Positions 22,624-33,032 of a stretch of 64,000 nt of DNA are shown one piece after another; positions within the stretch are counted from its first letter, which is position 1; every line of letters begins with the position of its first letter. Under the pieces are notes generated by a model. That model was not told the DNA's origin. It saw only the letters and a program-made list of their open reading frames with translations, and searched no databases. The translations under genes were made by a program, and so were the position numbers. Source of the stretch: Ryuthela nishihirai (Eukaryota; Arthropoda; Arachnida; Araneae; Heptathelidae); the NCBI GenBank assembly GCA_038380435.1, contig JAWZYU010000020.1, positions 46,842,307 to 46,906,306 on the forward strand, given 5' to 3'.

Positions 22624-23417
22624 ACAACAACCCTATCCAATATCTATAATAACAAAATAGCATCTCTGTCTGTCTGTTACGGGCATGAAAAAGAAAGTTT
22701 TGAAAGAGAGCGCCACTACCATTCCTCGTGTAGTCAGTAAGCCTTTAGTGTTTCTTTGTGGGATGTGGTTCCCATCTGGTAAACAGTCTCCGAATGCTAC
22801 TCGTGATGAGCAAAGAATAGAGTCACCTCGGAAGACAGGCGACGTCTGCAGAGACGCGGGAGAGATGGACGATTCGTCACTTTCCTCCGCGCCCATAAAA
22901 TCGATACCCTGATGGAAGCAGACAGTGGCGAACGCATGACCCCCGCAAGCCAGCGGTCAGCGAACGGCACGTTCCCACGGGTTCCCTTTTGTACTGCGCC
23001 GCTGCGTGGAATGCTCCCGAGCAAAAGAAAGGTCTTCGTCGCCGTCGCCGTACTCATGAACTGAGGGGTGTTAACTTATCGGGGGTTGGAGCATTCCATG
23101 CTCGCTTCTCATTCTACTTTTATCTTCTGCATCAATTCATTCCACTTCAGTTTTTTTTTTCTCTCTCTCTTTTATAAGTCTTCTCTTTTCTCACCTCTTC
23201 GTTGTCTTTTCCTTTCTGTCTCCGTTGATTTTCTCCTCTTCTTTCTCTCTCCCATCTTTTATTCTCTCTTTCACGTAATATCCATTTTCTCCTCAAGGAT
23301 CTCATCATATATCTTCGTTTCGCTCACCAAGTAAGTTCTTCTTTTTTGTCTCTACTTCGGGATTTCTTTTCTTTCTTTTTCTTTCACTTCGCTATTTTTT
23401 CCCATTCCCTTTCTTTT
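22624..23417. other. Unique interval with CpG-rich core and pyrimidine stretch
   Basis: About 22680-23065 is unique and CpG rich, and a minus-strand frame of 86 codons (23057-22797) crosses it with an Arg/Ser-rich product of no known family. About 23100-23400 is a C/T-rich stretch giving hydrophobic chance frames. Confidence 0.35.
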
Positions 23418-23807
23418 TGGGGCGGGGGTGGCTCAGTCGGTAGCGCGCCAGGCTCGTAATCTGTAGTTCCCAGGTTCGAGTCCCAGCTGGGTCAGCGTTG
23501 AGATTTATCTCCGCAAAAATTCCCCGCCCTGCCCACGGTCAGTAGGGGACACCGATGGGCTTGGAAAGACCGCCGTCCGTCGGATGGGACGTTAAGCCGT
23601 GGCCCCGTGTGTGGGAGAGTCATACCCTGTGCACGTTAAAGAACACGCTGGATGGCCTTGACGGGAGGCTACCATCTGTCTCCCAACAGTTGTTCCAGTG
23701 GGTCCCCTCCCCCAACCTTCTCTGAGCCTTCGGGGTCCTTGTGGCCTGGCCATTTAGCCCATGGTGTGCAAAAAAGTGCCGCTCAGAGGTAAAACAACCC
23801 AACCCAA
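23418..23807 (+). mobile_element. SINE A, full length, with TSD
   Basis: CCCTTTCTTTT is found directly before the head (23407) and after the tail (23808). Low divergence. Confidence 0.94.
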
Positions 23808-23949
23808 CCCTTTCTTTTTTTTTTCATTTCGGCTTTTATTTCTATTTACAGTAAAACCTCTATCTACAATACCAACTCCCCGAGAATGAAGAACTCCTTA
23901 TAACGAAATGTAGCACGAAATTGTGCGCAAAAGTCGCGACCTGATCTTA

Positions 23950-23992
23950 CGTCAATACGAAACTAACTTCGATGCTCTGTAACTTCTAAAAT
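23950..23992. mobile_element. Fold-back family arm, outer part, split by a SINE
   Basis: TACGTCAATACGAAACTAACTT and GCTCTGTAACTTCTAAAAT match the outer arms of the fold-backs at 35.2 and 40.3 kb. The sequence resumes at 27146 after 3.15 kb of nested insertions. Confidence 0.6.
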
Positions 23993-24467
23993 GGGGTGGC
24001 TCAGTCGGTAGAGCGCCAGGATCGTAATCTGCAGTTCCCAGGTTCGAATTCCAGCTGGGTCAGCGTTGGGACTTATCTCCTCGAAACTCCCTGCCCACGT
24101 CAGTAGGGGACACCGATGGGCATGGAAAGACCGCCGTCCTTCGGATGGGACGTTAAGCCGTGGCCCCTGTGGACGTTACAAAACACGCTGGATGGCCTTG
24201 ACGGGAGGCTACCATCTGTCTCCCAACAGCTGTTCCAGTGGGTCCCCTCCCCCAACCTTCTCTGAGCCTTCGGGGTCCTTGTGACCTGGCCATTTAGCCC
24301 ATGGTGTGCAAAAAAGTGCCGCTCAGAGGTAAAACAACCCAACGTTGAAGAACACGCTGGATGGCCTTGACGGGAGGCTACCATCTGTCTCCCAACAGCT
24401 GTTCCTGTGGGTCCCCTCCCCCAACCTTCTCTGAGCCTTCGGGTTCCTTGTCACCTGGCCATTTAGC

Positions 24468-24470
<3 letters not shown>
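23993..24470 (+). mobile_element. SINE A with dimeric tail, split by a LINE
   Basis: Head (GGGGTGGCTCAGTCGG, box B GGTTCGAATTC), body, one full tail unit, the standard join CCCAAC-GTTGAAGAACAC, and a second tail unit that stops at CATTTAGCCCA. The rest (ATGGTGTGCAAAAAAGTGCC) is at 27101-27145. TTCTAAAAT lies before the head (23984) and after the tail (27146) as the SINE TSD. Confidence 0.92.

Positions 24471-24497
<27 letters not shown>
24469..24497 (-). repeat. (GAT)n 3' tail of the LINE
   Basis: About nine CAT triplets on the plus strand, read as (GAT)n at the 3' end of the minus-strand LINE. Short trinucleotide tails with a very short 3' UTR (about 13 bases here) are usual for RTE-type LINEs. 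Confidence 0.85.
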
Positions 24498-24498
<1 letters not shown>

Positions 24499-24509
24499 GC
24501 AGCCATGGG

Positions 24510-25994
24510 CTACGGAGGTCCAACCAGACCGCGCAGTTTAATTCTCCAAGCATATCTGTCCTGAGCTACATCTGCTGCATCCGGCCACTGTACACCAATT
24601 CTAACAAGGTCCTGTTTGACATTGTCTGCCCACCGCATCCTAGGTCTCCCCCTCCTTCTGAAGCCTCCAGGCACACTGTTCATAACCCTATTCGCCAATC
24701 TATAATTATCCATACGGGCAACATGGCCAAACCAGCGGAGTCTCTCTCTGCACAATATGCTGCTTAAAGGAGGTTGCAGACTCCTTTGCCTAACCTCATC
24801 ATTAGTTACAAAGTTAAACCACCTAATATCCAAGATACTGCGTAAGCATCTAGAATCAAAAGCATCTAGTTTCCTGTTATCTTGCTTACACAGCGTCCAA
24901 GTTTCACTACCATAACTAACCCTAGAAAGAACCAAACTATTATACAGTCTAATTTTAGTCTTTAGATGTATACGCCTATTTCTCCACACTCTCCATAGAT
25001 TCTTAAAAGTCCCGGCAGCAATACCTATTCGTCTGTTAATCTCATGCCGCACATCACCAGTATCAGTTACACAGCTCCCAAGGTAATTAAACTGTGACAC
25101 CTGCTCAAGACTGCAACCATTCAGATTAACTGAATCACAACCTGCCTGACCAATTTTCATCACTTTAGTTTTCTCTCTGTTTATAACCAAACCTACTGTA
25201 CTACCAGTCTCATCAACAGTTCGAATGAAAGAGTTCATATCATCAACATTATTTGCCAAAAGGGCTAAATCATCAGCATAATCTAAATCAGAGATTTTCG
25301 TATCTCCAGCCCATTTAAGGCCAAAAGCTTTCCCTTGAAGTGAATTTCGCATAACATAATCAACAACCAAACTAAAGAGAAAAGGAGACAAAATGCACCC
25401 TTGTCGAACACCAGAAGTAATGCTAAACCAATTGCTACAAGCCTTACCAACTCTCACACATGACTCATTGTTATTATAGAGAGCTTTCATTATGTTAACT
25501 AACTTGTCTGGTATACCATATGATCTCACAATCAACCACAAATTATGACGATCAACAGAATCGAAAGCCTTTTTGAAATCAACAAAGCTAGCAACCAAAG
25601 GTTTCTGAAACTCTAAACATTTCTCAAGAATCTGCCTAAGTGAAAATATCTGATCTACACATCCCCTACCATTTCTGAATCCACACTGCTCATCACGCAA
25701 TTGCCTGTCAACCAGATTCTTAATTCTATTAAGCACAATCATGGAAAGAACTTTACCTGGAACGGAGAGTAGGCTGATACCCCTATAGTTATCACAAGAA
25801 CTGCGATCACCTTTTTTGAAAATAGGGATAATAATAGCTCTGGTAAAATCTTTAGGAACCATGCCTTTATCATAAAAGTTATTCAAAATTTCAGTCATCC
25901 AAATGGTAACAGAAACATTCCCAGCTCTAAGCATTTCCGTAGTAATTTCATCCACCCCTGGGGATTTATGAAGTTTAAGTTTAGAAATAGCCAA
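24510..25994 (-). pseudogene. LINE reverse transcriptase domain
   Basis: This 494-codon open stretch is the RT of the LINE, which copies element RNA into DNA at a nicked target. Visible motifs: SPGVDEITTEML at residues 11-22, IIPIFKKGD 55-63, NYRGISLL 69-76, FVDFKKAFDSVD 137-148, GVRQGCILSPFLF 195-207, catalytic LDYADDLALL 237-246, and FNYLGS 302-307. The C-terminal part carries RLRWFGHVARM (418-428) and GRPRMRW (449-455), typical of RTE-like elements. The catalytic residues look intact. The first Met is not the natural start, because the protein continues upstream in another frame after a frameshift near 26040. It stops 13 bases before the tail repeat. Confidence 0.93.
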
Positions 25995-26310
25995 ACTAAC
26001 TTCAGATTGTGTTATAGGGCCAACATTAAAGCCAACAATGCATCTATCATCATTGCAAACATGGGAGTAGAACTAACCACATTGTGTAGAACATCACTGA
26101 AATGCTCAGCCCACCTAGCCATGACAGAATCCTCACCTTCTATAGCCTTGCCTTGTTTATCCTTCAATCCCTGTATACCTGTTCGTTTTCTACCACACAA
26201 AACATTAACTATCTGGTACAGCTCTCTGCTGTTGTGCTGTCTAACTGCTTCCTCAGCTTTGTCAGCAAGGCCATCAAGCCAAAGATTCTTTTCAGCAGCT
26301 AACTGATCCT
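25995..26310 (-). pseudogene. LINE linker between endonuclease and RT, frameshifted
   Basis: Translating the minus strand in a third frame gives LINE-like linker sequence such as GLKDKQGKAIEG and ARWAEHFSDVLHN. The endonuclease frame, this frame and the RT frame all differ, which places one frameshift near 26340-26360 (the run TACTATCCTAATAGG) and another near 26040. Confidence 0.85.
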
Positions 26311-27100
26311 TTACACGTTTATTAAGCTCTCTGTAATACTTCCTATTAGGATAGTAGGGTATTGATTAAGGACATTCCTGCAGTTCCTTCTTTCTGAAAT
26401 AAGCTCAAGTGCCTTATCACTTAAATAATTCTGCCTCCTCTGCTCCTTTTTTCCTAAAAGAGTACTGTTAGTTTCCAAAAAGGCCTGTTTAAAATGGCCC
26501 CATTCTTCCTCAACTTCAGTATTAAGCAAACCATGACTGTCATAATGACTAAGTAACCTATCACGGTAAGCTTTAGTGATAACTAGGTCTTTCAGAGCTT
26601 CAGTATTAAAGGTAAATTTTTTAACCCTAGCACAACACTTTTTAAGTTTAAGTTGCAAGACACTTTTAACAAGGTAATGGTCAGATCCAATTTCAGCTCT
26701 CCTATATGCCCTGGTATTTCTAACAGAACTAGCCCATTTGCTGTTAATTAATATATAATCAATCATATTCTTATGCAGCCCATCGGGTGAAACCCATGTG
26801 TATTTATGTATGTCGCGGTGTTTGTAATAAGTGTTAGTTATTCTGAATCCATTGAGTTTACTTACCTGTAGGAGACGTTGCCCATTGCCATTGCAGCTAC
26901 CAATACCAAAAGGGCCTATCACCCCTCCCCAAAGATCAGAGTCGGTACCAACTTTGGCATTGAAGTCACCAAGAACAAGGGTAATATCTCCTTTCTTGAC
27001 AGAATTAAAAATATCCTGAAGATGTCTGTAAAACCTATCCTTCTCATCCTCATCAGAATCCTCAGTGGGGGCATAACAGCAGATAACATTCAAGTCTTTA
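26311..27100 (-). pseudogene. LINE endonuclease domain, N-terminally truncated
   Basis: Encodes most of an exonuclease-endonuclease-phosphatase fold that nicks the insertion target. Motifs, counted from the open frame whose first residues are SINE sequence: CYAPTED 12-18, LVLGDFNAKVG 45-55, IDYILI 117-122, and GSDHYLV 142-148 with the catalytic Asp-His pair. The N-terminal strands, including the usual metal-binding Asn and Glu, are missing because of 5' truncation at 27100. The frame ends at about residue 266, after a frameshift. Confidence 0.9.
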
Positions 27101-27145
27101 ATGGTGTGCAAAAAAGTGCCGCTCAGAATTAAAACAAAACAAAAG
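27101..27145 (+). mobile_element. SINE A, 3' end of the copy split by the LINE
   Basis: ATGGTGTGCAAAAAAGTGCCGC completes the tail interrupted at 24470. The end is diverged (AATTAAAACAAAACAAAAG) and is followed by the SINE TSD TTCTAAAAT. Confidence 0.88.
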
Positions 27146-27300
27146 TTCTAAAATAAACATTTTATTATGGTAAAATATGACTGAAGATAAATTATAGATC
27201 TCAATCAAATCTACATAAATCTCGATATTTTTTCAGCAGTAATAGCTGATAAAGAGTTTATGAAAGTTGGAATATTTCACAATAGAAAATATTCCAGCTT
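27146..27300. mobile_element. Fold-back family arm, inner part
   Basis: TTCTAAAATAAACATTTTATTATGG, GATCTCAATCAAATCTA and CGATATTTTTTCA follow the order seen in the arms of the elements at 35.2 and 40.3 kb. With 23950-23992 this forms one arm. An opposite arm is not evident downstream. Confidence 0.55.
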
Positions 27301-27568
27301 AATATTCACGATAATTTATTTCAGGAATGAATTAATAAGTATTGATTCAAGCCATTTAACAAAATAAATATATATTTCAGAAGTTGGCGTAATGATTATT
27401 TCAATATTAGACAATTATCAATTATTTTTACAAAACGAGATGGTTTATCGTTAAATATTTTAAAATTAATTTCATTCATTAAAATATATTTAACCTCGTT
27501 TCTGTCACTGTTATAGCCTTCATCAGAAAACTGCGCTGGGTTGGTGCAAAACAACAAATTATGCTGCT
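27301..27568. other. A+T-rich interval without a gene
   Basis: No gene. It may include the degraded remainder of the fold-back. Confidence 0.4.
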
Positions 27569-28316
27569 TGGGTTGTTTTACCTCTGAGCGGCACTTTTTT
27601 GCACACCATGGGCTAATAAATGGCCAGGTCACATGGACCCCGAAGGCTCAGAGAAGGTTGGGGGAGGGGACCTACTGGAACAGCTGTTGGGAGACAGATG
27701 GTAGCCTCCCGTCAAGGCCATCCAACGTGTTCTTTAACGTTGGGTTGTTTTACCTCTGAGCGGCACTTTTTTGCACACTATGGGCTAAATGGCCAGGTCA
27801 CATGGACCCCGAAGGTTCAGAGAGGGTTGGGGGAGGGGACCTACTCGAACAGCTGTTGGGAGGCAGATGGTAGCCTCCCGTCAAGGCCATCCAACGTGTT
27901 CTTTAACGTTGGGTTGTTTTACCTCTGAGCGGCACTTTTTTGCACACCATGGACTAAATATCCAGGTCACATGGACCCCGAAGGCTCAGAGAAGGTTGGG
28001 GGATGGAAACCCACTGGAGCAGCTATTGGGAGACAAATGGTAGCCTCCCATCAAGGAGGACATCCACCGTGTTCTTTAACGTGTATAGAATATGACTCTC
28101 CCATACACGGGGCCACGGCTTAACGTCCCATCCGACGGATGGCGGCCTTTCCAAGCCCATCGGTGTCCCCTACTGACCGTGGGCAGGGCGGGGAATTTTG
28201 CGGAGATAAATCTCAACGCTGACCCAGCTGGGATCGAACCTGGGAACTACAGATTACGAGTTTACGAGTCTGGCGCGCTACTGACTGAGCCCCCCCCCCC
28301 CCCCCCCCCCGCCTCC
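27569..28316 (-). mobile_element. SINE A with trimeric tail, one TSD around the whole
   Basis: Three tail units are joined at TTCTTTAACGTTGGGTTG, then body and head. TATGCTGCTT flanks the complete 750 bp (27558 and 28317). The head ends in a C run of about 22 (28289-28312) where other copies have CCACCCCCGCCCC. Confidence 0.93.
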
Positions 28317-28326
28317 TATGCTGCTT

Positions 28327-28995
28327 AGGAGTTAGTAACCCGACACAGCACAGAAGCTGACAATACCAACATTATTACGATAGTTGTAATGCTTCGTAAA
28401 GTAAATCTTTTGCTTTGAGAAAGTTCTCTTTTTTTTGTGACTTGCGGAGAAAAATCCTGAATCATTTGGATGACTTAAAGTGGGAGGACCCCTTCTCCCT
28501 TTATCGCGTTGTTGTCTTTGCAAACAGAATCATCGGAGTTCGTTGCTGAAACGATTAGAAAAGGCCGCAGTGGAGGACACACACAGATCGCGATATTCTG
28601 CAGTGGAGGACACACACAGATCGCGATATTCCCTGGGGGCGCAGTCAACGGCGGTGCCTTTTCAAGCATGCCTATCTGTTTTCGTGTGCAAATTAAGTGG
28701 ACCGACATCCCTTTCATATGCAAATGCATAATCGTTTATGTACTTAAAAGTTAACTTTCGCCGTTTCACAAGACGAATCCATTCTCTTGTTAACTGAAGT
28801 CTTTCTCAAGGGCAATCACTCTCCAAATATGAAAGAGAAACAAGACTTCTAATCCACTGGAATTGTTTCTCAAATGTTAAATTCTTAGGCAACTGAATTC
28901 CATCAGAAGCAGATTCGTATTTTTGAGATATCGATTATACATAAAGGCAATGAACACTTTCGTCTCCTAAGCACCCCCCACACAACCCAAAATAA
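28327..28995. other. Unique interval with possible regulatory content
   Basis: No gene recognised. The middle (28520-28740) is unique, with CG-containing and octamer-like motifs described separately. The rest is A+T rich. Confidence 0.35.
28567..28630. repeat. Exact tandem duplication of a 32-bp TCGCGA-containing unit
   Basis: GCAGTGGAGGACACACACAG followed by ATCGCGATATTC occurs twice, back to back and identical. TATGCAAAT, an octamer-like POU site, and a nearby ATTAAGTGG lie about 85-105 bp further on. A regulatory role is only a suggestion. Confidence 0.8.
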
Positions 28996-29075
28996 AGCTC
29001 AGAAAAAGTTGGGGAAAAGGTTCCACTATACAGCAGTTAGGGCACATGGAAACATCACGTCAAGGCATCCAGTGT
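28996..29075 (-). mobile_element. SINE A, old tail segment, split by a nested SINE
   Basis: AAGCTCAGAAAAAGTTGGGG through CATCCAGTGTGT is a diverged minus-strand SINE. It continues at 29439-29462 (CAGTGTGTTCTTTAACGTGCA). Confidence 0.75.
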
Positions 29076-29438
29076 GTGGGATGGGGGTGGCTCAGTCGGT
29101 AGCGCGCCAGGCTCGTAATCTGTAGTTCCCAGCTGGGTCAGCGTTGAGATTTATCTCTGCAAAATTCCTCGCCCTGCCCACCGTTAGTAGGGGACACCGA
29201 TGGGCTTGGAAAGACCTCCGTCCGTCGGATGAGACGTTAATCCGTGGTTCAGTGTGCGAGAGAGCCATACCCTGTGCACATTAAAGAACACGCTGGATGG
29301 CCTTGACGGGAGACTACCATCTGTCTCCCAAGAGCTGTTTCAGTAGGTTCTTTGACCTGACCATTAGGTCCATGTGACCTGGCCATTTAGCCCGTGGTGT
29401 GCAAAAAAGTGTCGCTCAGAGGCAAAACAACCCAACCC
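29076..29438 (+). mobile_element. SINE A nested in an opposite copy
   Basis: Near-complete head to tail. Box B is deleted: the sequence passes from GTAGTTCCCA directly to GCTGGGTCAGC, losing GGTTCGAGTCCC. The TSD is ATCCAGTGTGT, taken from the older SINE. Confidence 0.88.
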
Positions 29439-29695
29439 ATCCAGTGTGTTCTTTAACGTGCAGGATCATAATCTACAGTTTCCGGGTTCGAGTCCCGTCT
29501 GGACCAGCGTTCAGATTTATCTTCGCAAAACCTCCCATCCTATCCTCGGTCAGTATGGGACACCGCTGGGCTTATAAAGAGATGCCGTCCATCGGAGGGA
29601 CGTTAAGCCGTGGTTCCGTGTGCGAGAGAGAGAGAGAGAACCATACCCTCTGCACGTTAACGAACACGCTGGATGACTTTGACGGGAGTCTACAG
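29439..29695. mobile_element. SINE A, two old fragments joined head to head
   Basis: 29439-29462 finishes the minus-strand tail at GTGCA. From about 29463 (GGATCATAATCTACAG) a plus-strand copy starts inside the anticodon arm and runs to GACGGGAGTCTACAG. It includes an (AG)n expansion at 29628-29640. Confidence 0.75.
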
Positions 29696-29982
29696 ATTTT
29701 TTTTATTTTATAGAAGAAATCAATCTAGTGTACGAACAGATTTCAAGGTGCGAATTGCGTTCGTATGTTGGTTTATTTTATTCTTCACGCGAAATGAAAA
29801 CAAATGAAGATAAATATATATATCCAAATTAACAGATGACCAACATGGGTGCCGGAAGCCATGTGGCAGATATCGTAAAGGAATTCGTTTTCTTTCCACA
29901 GGAGTTATTTGGCCGAAAGCGACGATAATTCCATCGTCCAGTTCATCTGATGGGTTAAACAACTTTAAAACTAGCAATGCTG
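29696..29982. other. Unique interval without a gene
   Basis: No gene seen. The minus-strand frame of 105 codons at 29720-30037 is partly SINE tail. Confidence 0.4.
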
Positions 29983-29993
29983 TTAGCTCTGCG

Positions 29994-30717
29994 GGTTGGG
30001 TTGTTTTACCTCTGAGCGGCACTTTTTTGTACACCATGGGCTAAATGGCCAGGTCACATGGACCACGAAGGCTCAGAGAAGGTTGGGGGAGGGGACCCAC
30101 TGGAACAGCTGTTGGGAGACATATGGTAGCCTCCCGTCAAGGCCATCCAGCGTGTTCTTTAACGTTGGGTTGTTTTACCTCTGAGCGGCACTTTTTTGCA
30201 CACCATGGGCTAAATGGCCAGGTCACATGGACCCCGAAGGCTCAGAGAAGGTTGGGGGAGAGGACCCACTGGAACAGCTGTTGGGAGACAGATGGTAGCC
30301 TCCCGTCCAGGCCATCCAGCGTGTTCTTTAACGTTGGGTTGTTTTACCTCTGAGCGGCACTTTTTTGCACACCATGGGCTAAATGGCCAGGTCACATGGA
30401 CCCCGAAGGCTCAGAGAAGGTTGGGGGAGGGGACCCACTGGAACAGCTGTTGGGAGACAGATGGTAGCCTCCCGTCAAGGCCATCCAGCGTGTTCTTTAA
30501 CGTGCACAGGATATGGCTCTCCCGCAGACGGGTCCACGGCTTAACGTCCCATCCGACGGACGGTGGCCTTTCCAAGCCCATCGGTGTCCCCTACTGACCG
30601 TGGGCAGGGCGGGGAAATTTTGCGGAGATAAATCTCAACGCTGACCTAGCTGGGACTCGAACCTGGGAACTACAGATTACGAGCCTGGCGCGCTACCGAC
30701 TGAGCCACCCCGCCCCA
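29994..30717 (-). mobile_element. SINE A with trimeric tail, one TSD around the whole
   Basis: Tail units recur at about 169 bp (GTTGGGAGACA near 30111, 30280, 30449), joined at TTTAACGTTGGGTTG, then body and head. TTAGCTCTGCG (29983) and ATAGCTTTGCG (30717) flank the full 724 bp, one internal mismatch. Confidence 0.92.
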
Positions 30718-30849
30718 TAGCTTTGCGAGACATCTGTAAATAAGGCATGATATATTTGAATTTGTCTCAATAAATAAATGATTTTAAAAAAAATACTATA
30801 AATTTATATTTATGGAATATTATTTTTAAATTCAGTAATAATGTTCTTC

Positions 30850-31035
30850 CTAGTAAAGTGGTTAGCGCGCTTTGCTGCTGATCTAAGGGACCTGGGTTCG
30901 AGCCCCGGGTAAGGCATGGACGTTTGTATTATTTTTCTGCTGAGATCCCACCATCCTCACAGATCCTTCTACTATGATATATAAACTGACAGGCTCCTGT
31001 CAGACCTCCGCTTGACGGATATTTATTTATTTACA
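30850..31035 (+). mobile_element. SINE B, full length
   Basis: The head AGTGGTTAGCGCGCTTTGCTG with box B GGGTTCGAGCCCCGGGT resembles a class II (Leu/Ser) tRNA. The 3' part has the CTGACAGGCTCCTGTCAG hairpin and ends TATTTATTTATTTA. The copy lacks AAGCAGCTGCTTG, with CTCCGCTTGACGG in its place. Confidence 0.88.
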
Positions 31036-31246
31036 TAGTAGAAATTTAAATTTATAGAACGTTTTATCTTTAAAACCAACAATGCTATGTTTCATAAACA
31101 AAAAATCCGTTTCATTTATTAGTGATGAGAGTCTTGAAAGTACGTCAAACTGATTCTGACTGCGAATCACATTCATTAGCCACGAGAGCCATGCGTGGCT
31201 CGCGTGCAAAGCACTCGAGATTCCCTCAAGCACTGCGGTTAAAGAT
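31036..31246. other. Interval possibly belonging to a third tRNA-related repeat
   Basis: Read on the minus strand this follows the tRNA-like sequence at 31247-31318 and includes a short inverted repeat (GCCACGAGAGCCATGCGTGGC). It may be the body of another SINE, but no second copy is present here to test it. Confidence 0.3.
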
Positions 31247-31318
31247 TAGTTGAAACTCGAACCCGGAACCCTGACGTTACGAACATAGCCTGCTACCAAT
31301 TGAGCTAGCTTCGCCCCT
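31247..31318 (-). repeat. tRNA-like sequence, not a functional tRNA
   Basis: The minus strand reads GGGGCGAAGCTAGCTCAATTGG (box A-like), TTCGTAAC near the anticodon position and CCGGGTTCGAGTTT (box B-like). The T-arm and acceptor 3' strands do not pair, so a tRNA gene is unlikely. It is better read as a SINE head distinct from A and B. Confidence 0.5.
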
Positions 31319-31797
31319 CACATACAAAACTCCCTTTCACCACCATCTGCCTCTTGCAATCCATCTCCTCATCCTCCCAATCACCCACCAGAATGGACGG
31401 AAGCTTCTCTCGCTCCAAAAGCGTCTCGACGAATGATGTATGACGTCGGGGGTCGTTGAGCGACCCGCTAATGTGGCTCGTGCAAACCCCGGGGCCCCCG
31501 AGGCGCCGGACCCCGCTGAACACGTGACCAACTAACCCGTGGCGAAAACGAAAGAGCGCGCTCGTGCACCGGAAGTCAACCTCCGCGTTACGCACAAGAA
31601 ACGGAAAAGGATCCTTCCGTCAATTTGTTTCCAGGCGAATTAATTTTCGCGCGCGATTCAAAAAATGAACTGAAGCAATTCGATTTGGACGGTTGTTGCA
31701 GACCTCCAGGGGGGGGGGGGAATGAAATGATAGGAGGGACAAGAGGAGGGGGCTATTCTGTTAATTGTATCATTCAGCCGTGGACTCATCCCATCCG
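31319..31797. other. Unique CpG-rich island
   Basis: About 31330-31620 is unique and CpG rich. A minus-strand 96-codon frame (31595-31305) has no recognised family. A poly-G run is at 31709-31719. Exon, promoter-like and conserved non-coding readings all remain open. Confidence 0.3.
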
Positions 31798-32077
31798 CCT
31801 TGCCCACGGTCAGTAGGGGACACCGATGGGCTTGGAAAGGTCACCGTCCGTCGGATAGGACGTTAAGCCGTGGCTCCGTGTGTGGGAGAGCCATACCCTG
31901 TGCACGTTAAAGAACACGCTGGATGGCCTTGATGGGAGGCTACCATCTGTCTCCCAACAGCTGTTCCAGTGGGTCCCCTCCCCCAACCTTCTCTGAGCTT
32001 TCGGGGTCCATGTGACTTGGCCATTTAGCCCATGGTGTGCAAAAAAGTGCCGCTCAGAGGTAAAACAACCCAACCCA
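31798..32077 (+). mobile_element. SINE A, 5'-truncated, 14-bp TSD
   Basis: Begins at CCTTGCCCACGGTCAG. ACTCATCCCATCCG flanks both sides (31784 and 32078). Confidence 0.95.
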
Positions 32078-32141
32078 ACTCATCCCATCCGACTAAAGGC
32101 AATTTTTCCTCTACAGGTCGAATTTTTTCCGTATAGGTGGG

Positions 32142-32532
32142 TTGTTGGATTGGGTTGTTTTACCTCTGAGCGGCACTTTTTTGCACACCATGGGCTAAAT
32201 GGCCAGGTCACATGGACCCCGAAGGCTCAGAGAAGGTTGGGGGAGGGGACCCACTGGAACAGCTCTTGGGAGACAGATGATAGCCTCCCATCAAGGCCAT
32301 CCAGCGTGTTCTCTAACGTGCACAGGGTATGGCTCTCCCGCATACGGGGCAACGGCTTAACGTCCCATCCGACGGACGGCGGCCTTATCCAAGCCCATCG
32401 GTGTCCCCTACTGACCGTGGACAGTGCGGGGAATTTTGCGGAGATAAATCTCAACGCTGACCCAGCTGGGACTCGAACCTGGGAACTACAGATTACGAGC
32501 CTGTTGCGCTACCGACTGAATCCCCCCCACCC
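32142..32532 (-). mobile_element. SINE A inserted in the head of an older SINE
   Basis: TATAGGTGGG at about 32131 and again at about 32534 is the TSD. The tail is irregular (TTGTTGGATTGGGTTG). The right TSD leads straight into an old plus-strand SINE head. Confidence 0.92.
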
Positions 32533-32917
32533 CTATAGGTGGGACTGCCATTTTTTCAGTCGTTAACGCTCCAGGCTCGTAATCTAATATTCTCAGGATC
32601 GAATACAAACTGTGTCTAGGTTGAGATTTTTTTTCCGCTAAATCCTGTTTTGCTTTTCTGCAAAAGGGGCGCCTACAGACTTGCAAAGCGCGGCGTCCGT
32701 CATATAGGATGTTAAGCAGTGGTTCAGCATGAAGGAGACTCCTGTGCACGGTAAAAAACACACTTGTCGGGAGACTTGGATCTCCTAATAGCTGGTCCAG
32801 TGGATAACAGCTGTCCCATTCCTCAACTCTCTTCGAACCTTTGGGGTCATTGTGACCTGACCATTTAACCCATTGTGTGCACAAAAGTGATATTCAGAGG
32901 TAGACCCCAACACAACA
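32533..32917 (+). mobile_element. SINE A, old divergent copy
   Basis: Traceable from CAGTCGTTAACGCTCCAGGCTCG through GGATGTTAAGCAGTGG to GTGATATTCAGAGGTAGACC, with many differences. Confidence 0.82.
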
Positions 32918-32957
32918 GGTGCTTGCTTGTTATTATTAAATAGTTAGGTGGTTTCTC

Positions 32958-33032
32958 TATGCCATATATATGCTATATATGGGGCGCCCTATATATAGCA
33001 TATATATCCCGCCCCATATATGCTATATATGG
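32958..33032. repeat. Inverted AT repeats with GC junctions
   Basis: Three units of CATATATGCTATATATGGGG-type sequence in alternating orientation around GGGGCGCCC and CCCGCCCC. It could form cruciforms and lies directly upstream of a SINE head. Confidence 0.8.

Larger units (their letters stand above)
24471..27100 (-). mobile_element. RTE-like LINE retrotransposon, 5'-truncated
   Basis: Codes from 5' to 3' for an apurinic-type endonuclease, a linker and a reverse transcriptase, then a (GAT)n tail. It is cut within the endonuclease N-terminus and inserted into a family A SINE tail. No long TSD is visible; at most a few bases around AT could be shared. At least two frameshifts, near 26.35 kb and 26.04 kb, break the single frame, so this copy is dead but fairly recent. 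RTE assignment rests on the RT and C-terminal motifs and the tail. Confidence 0.9.
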
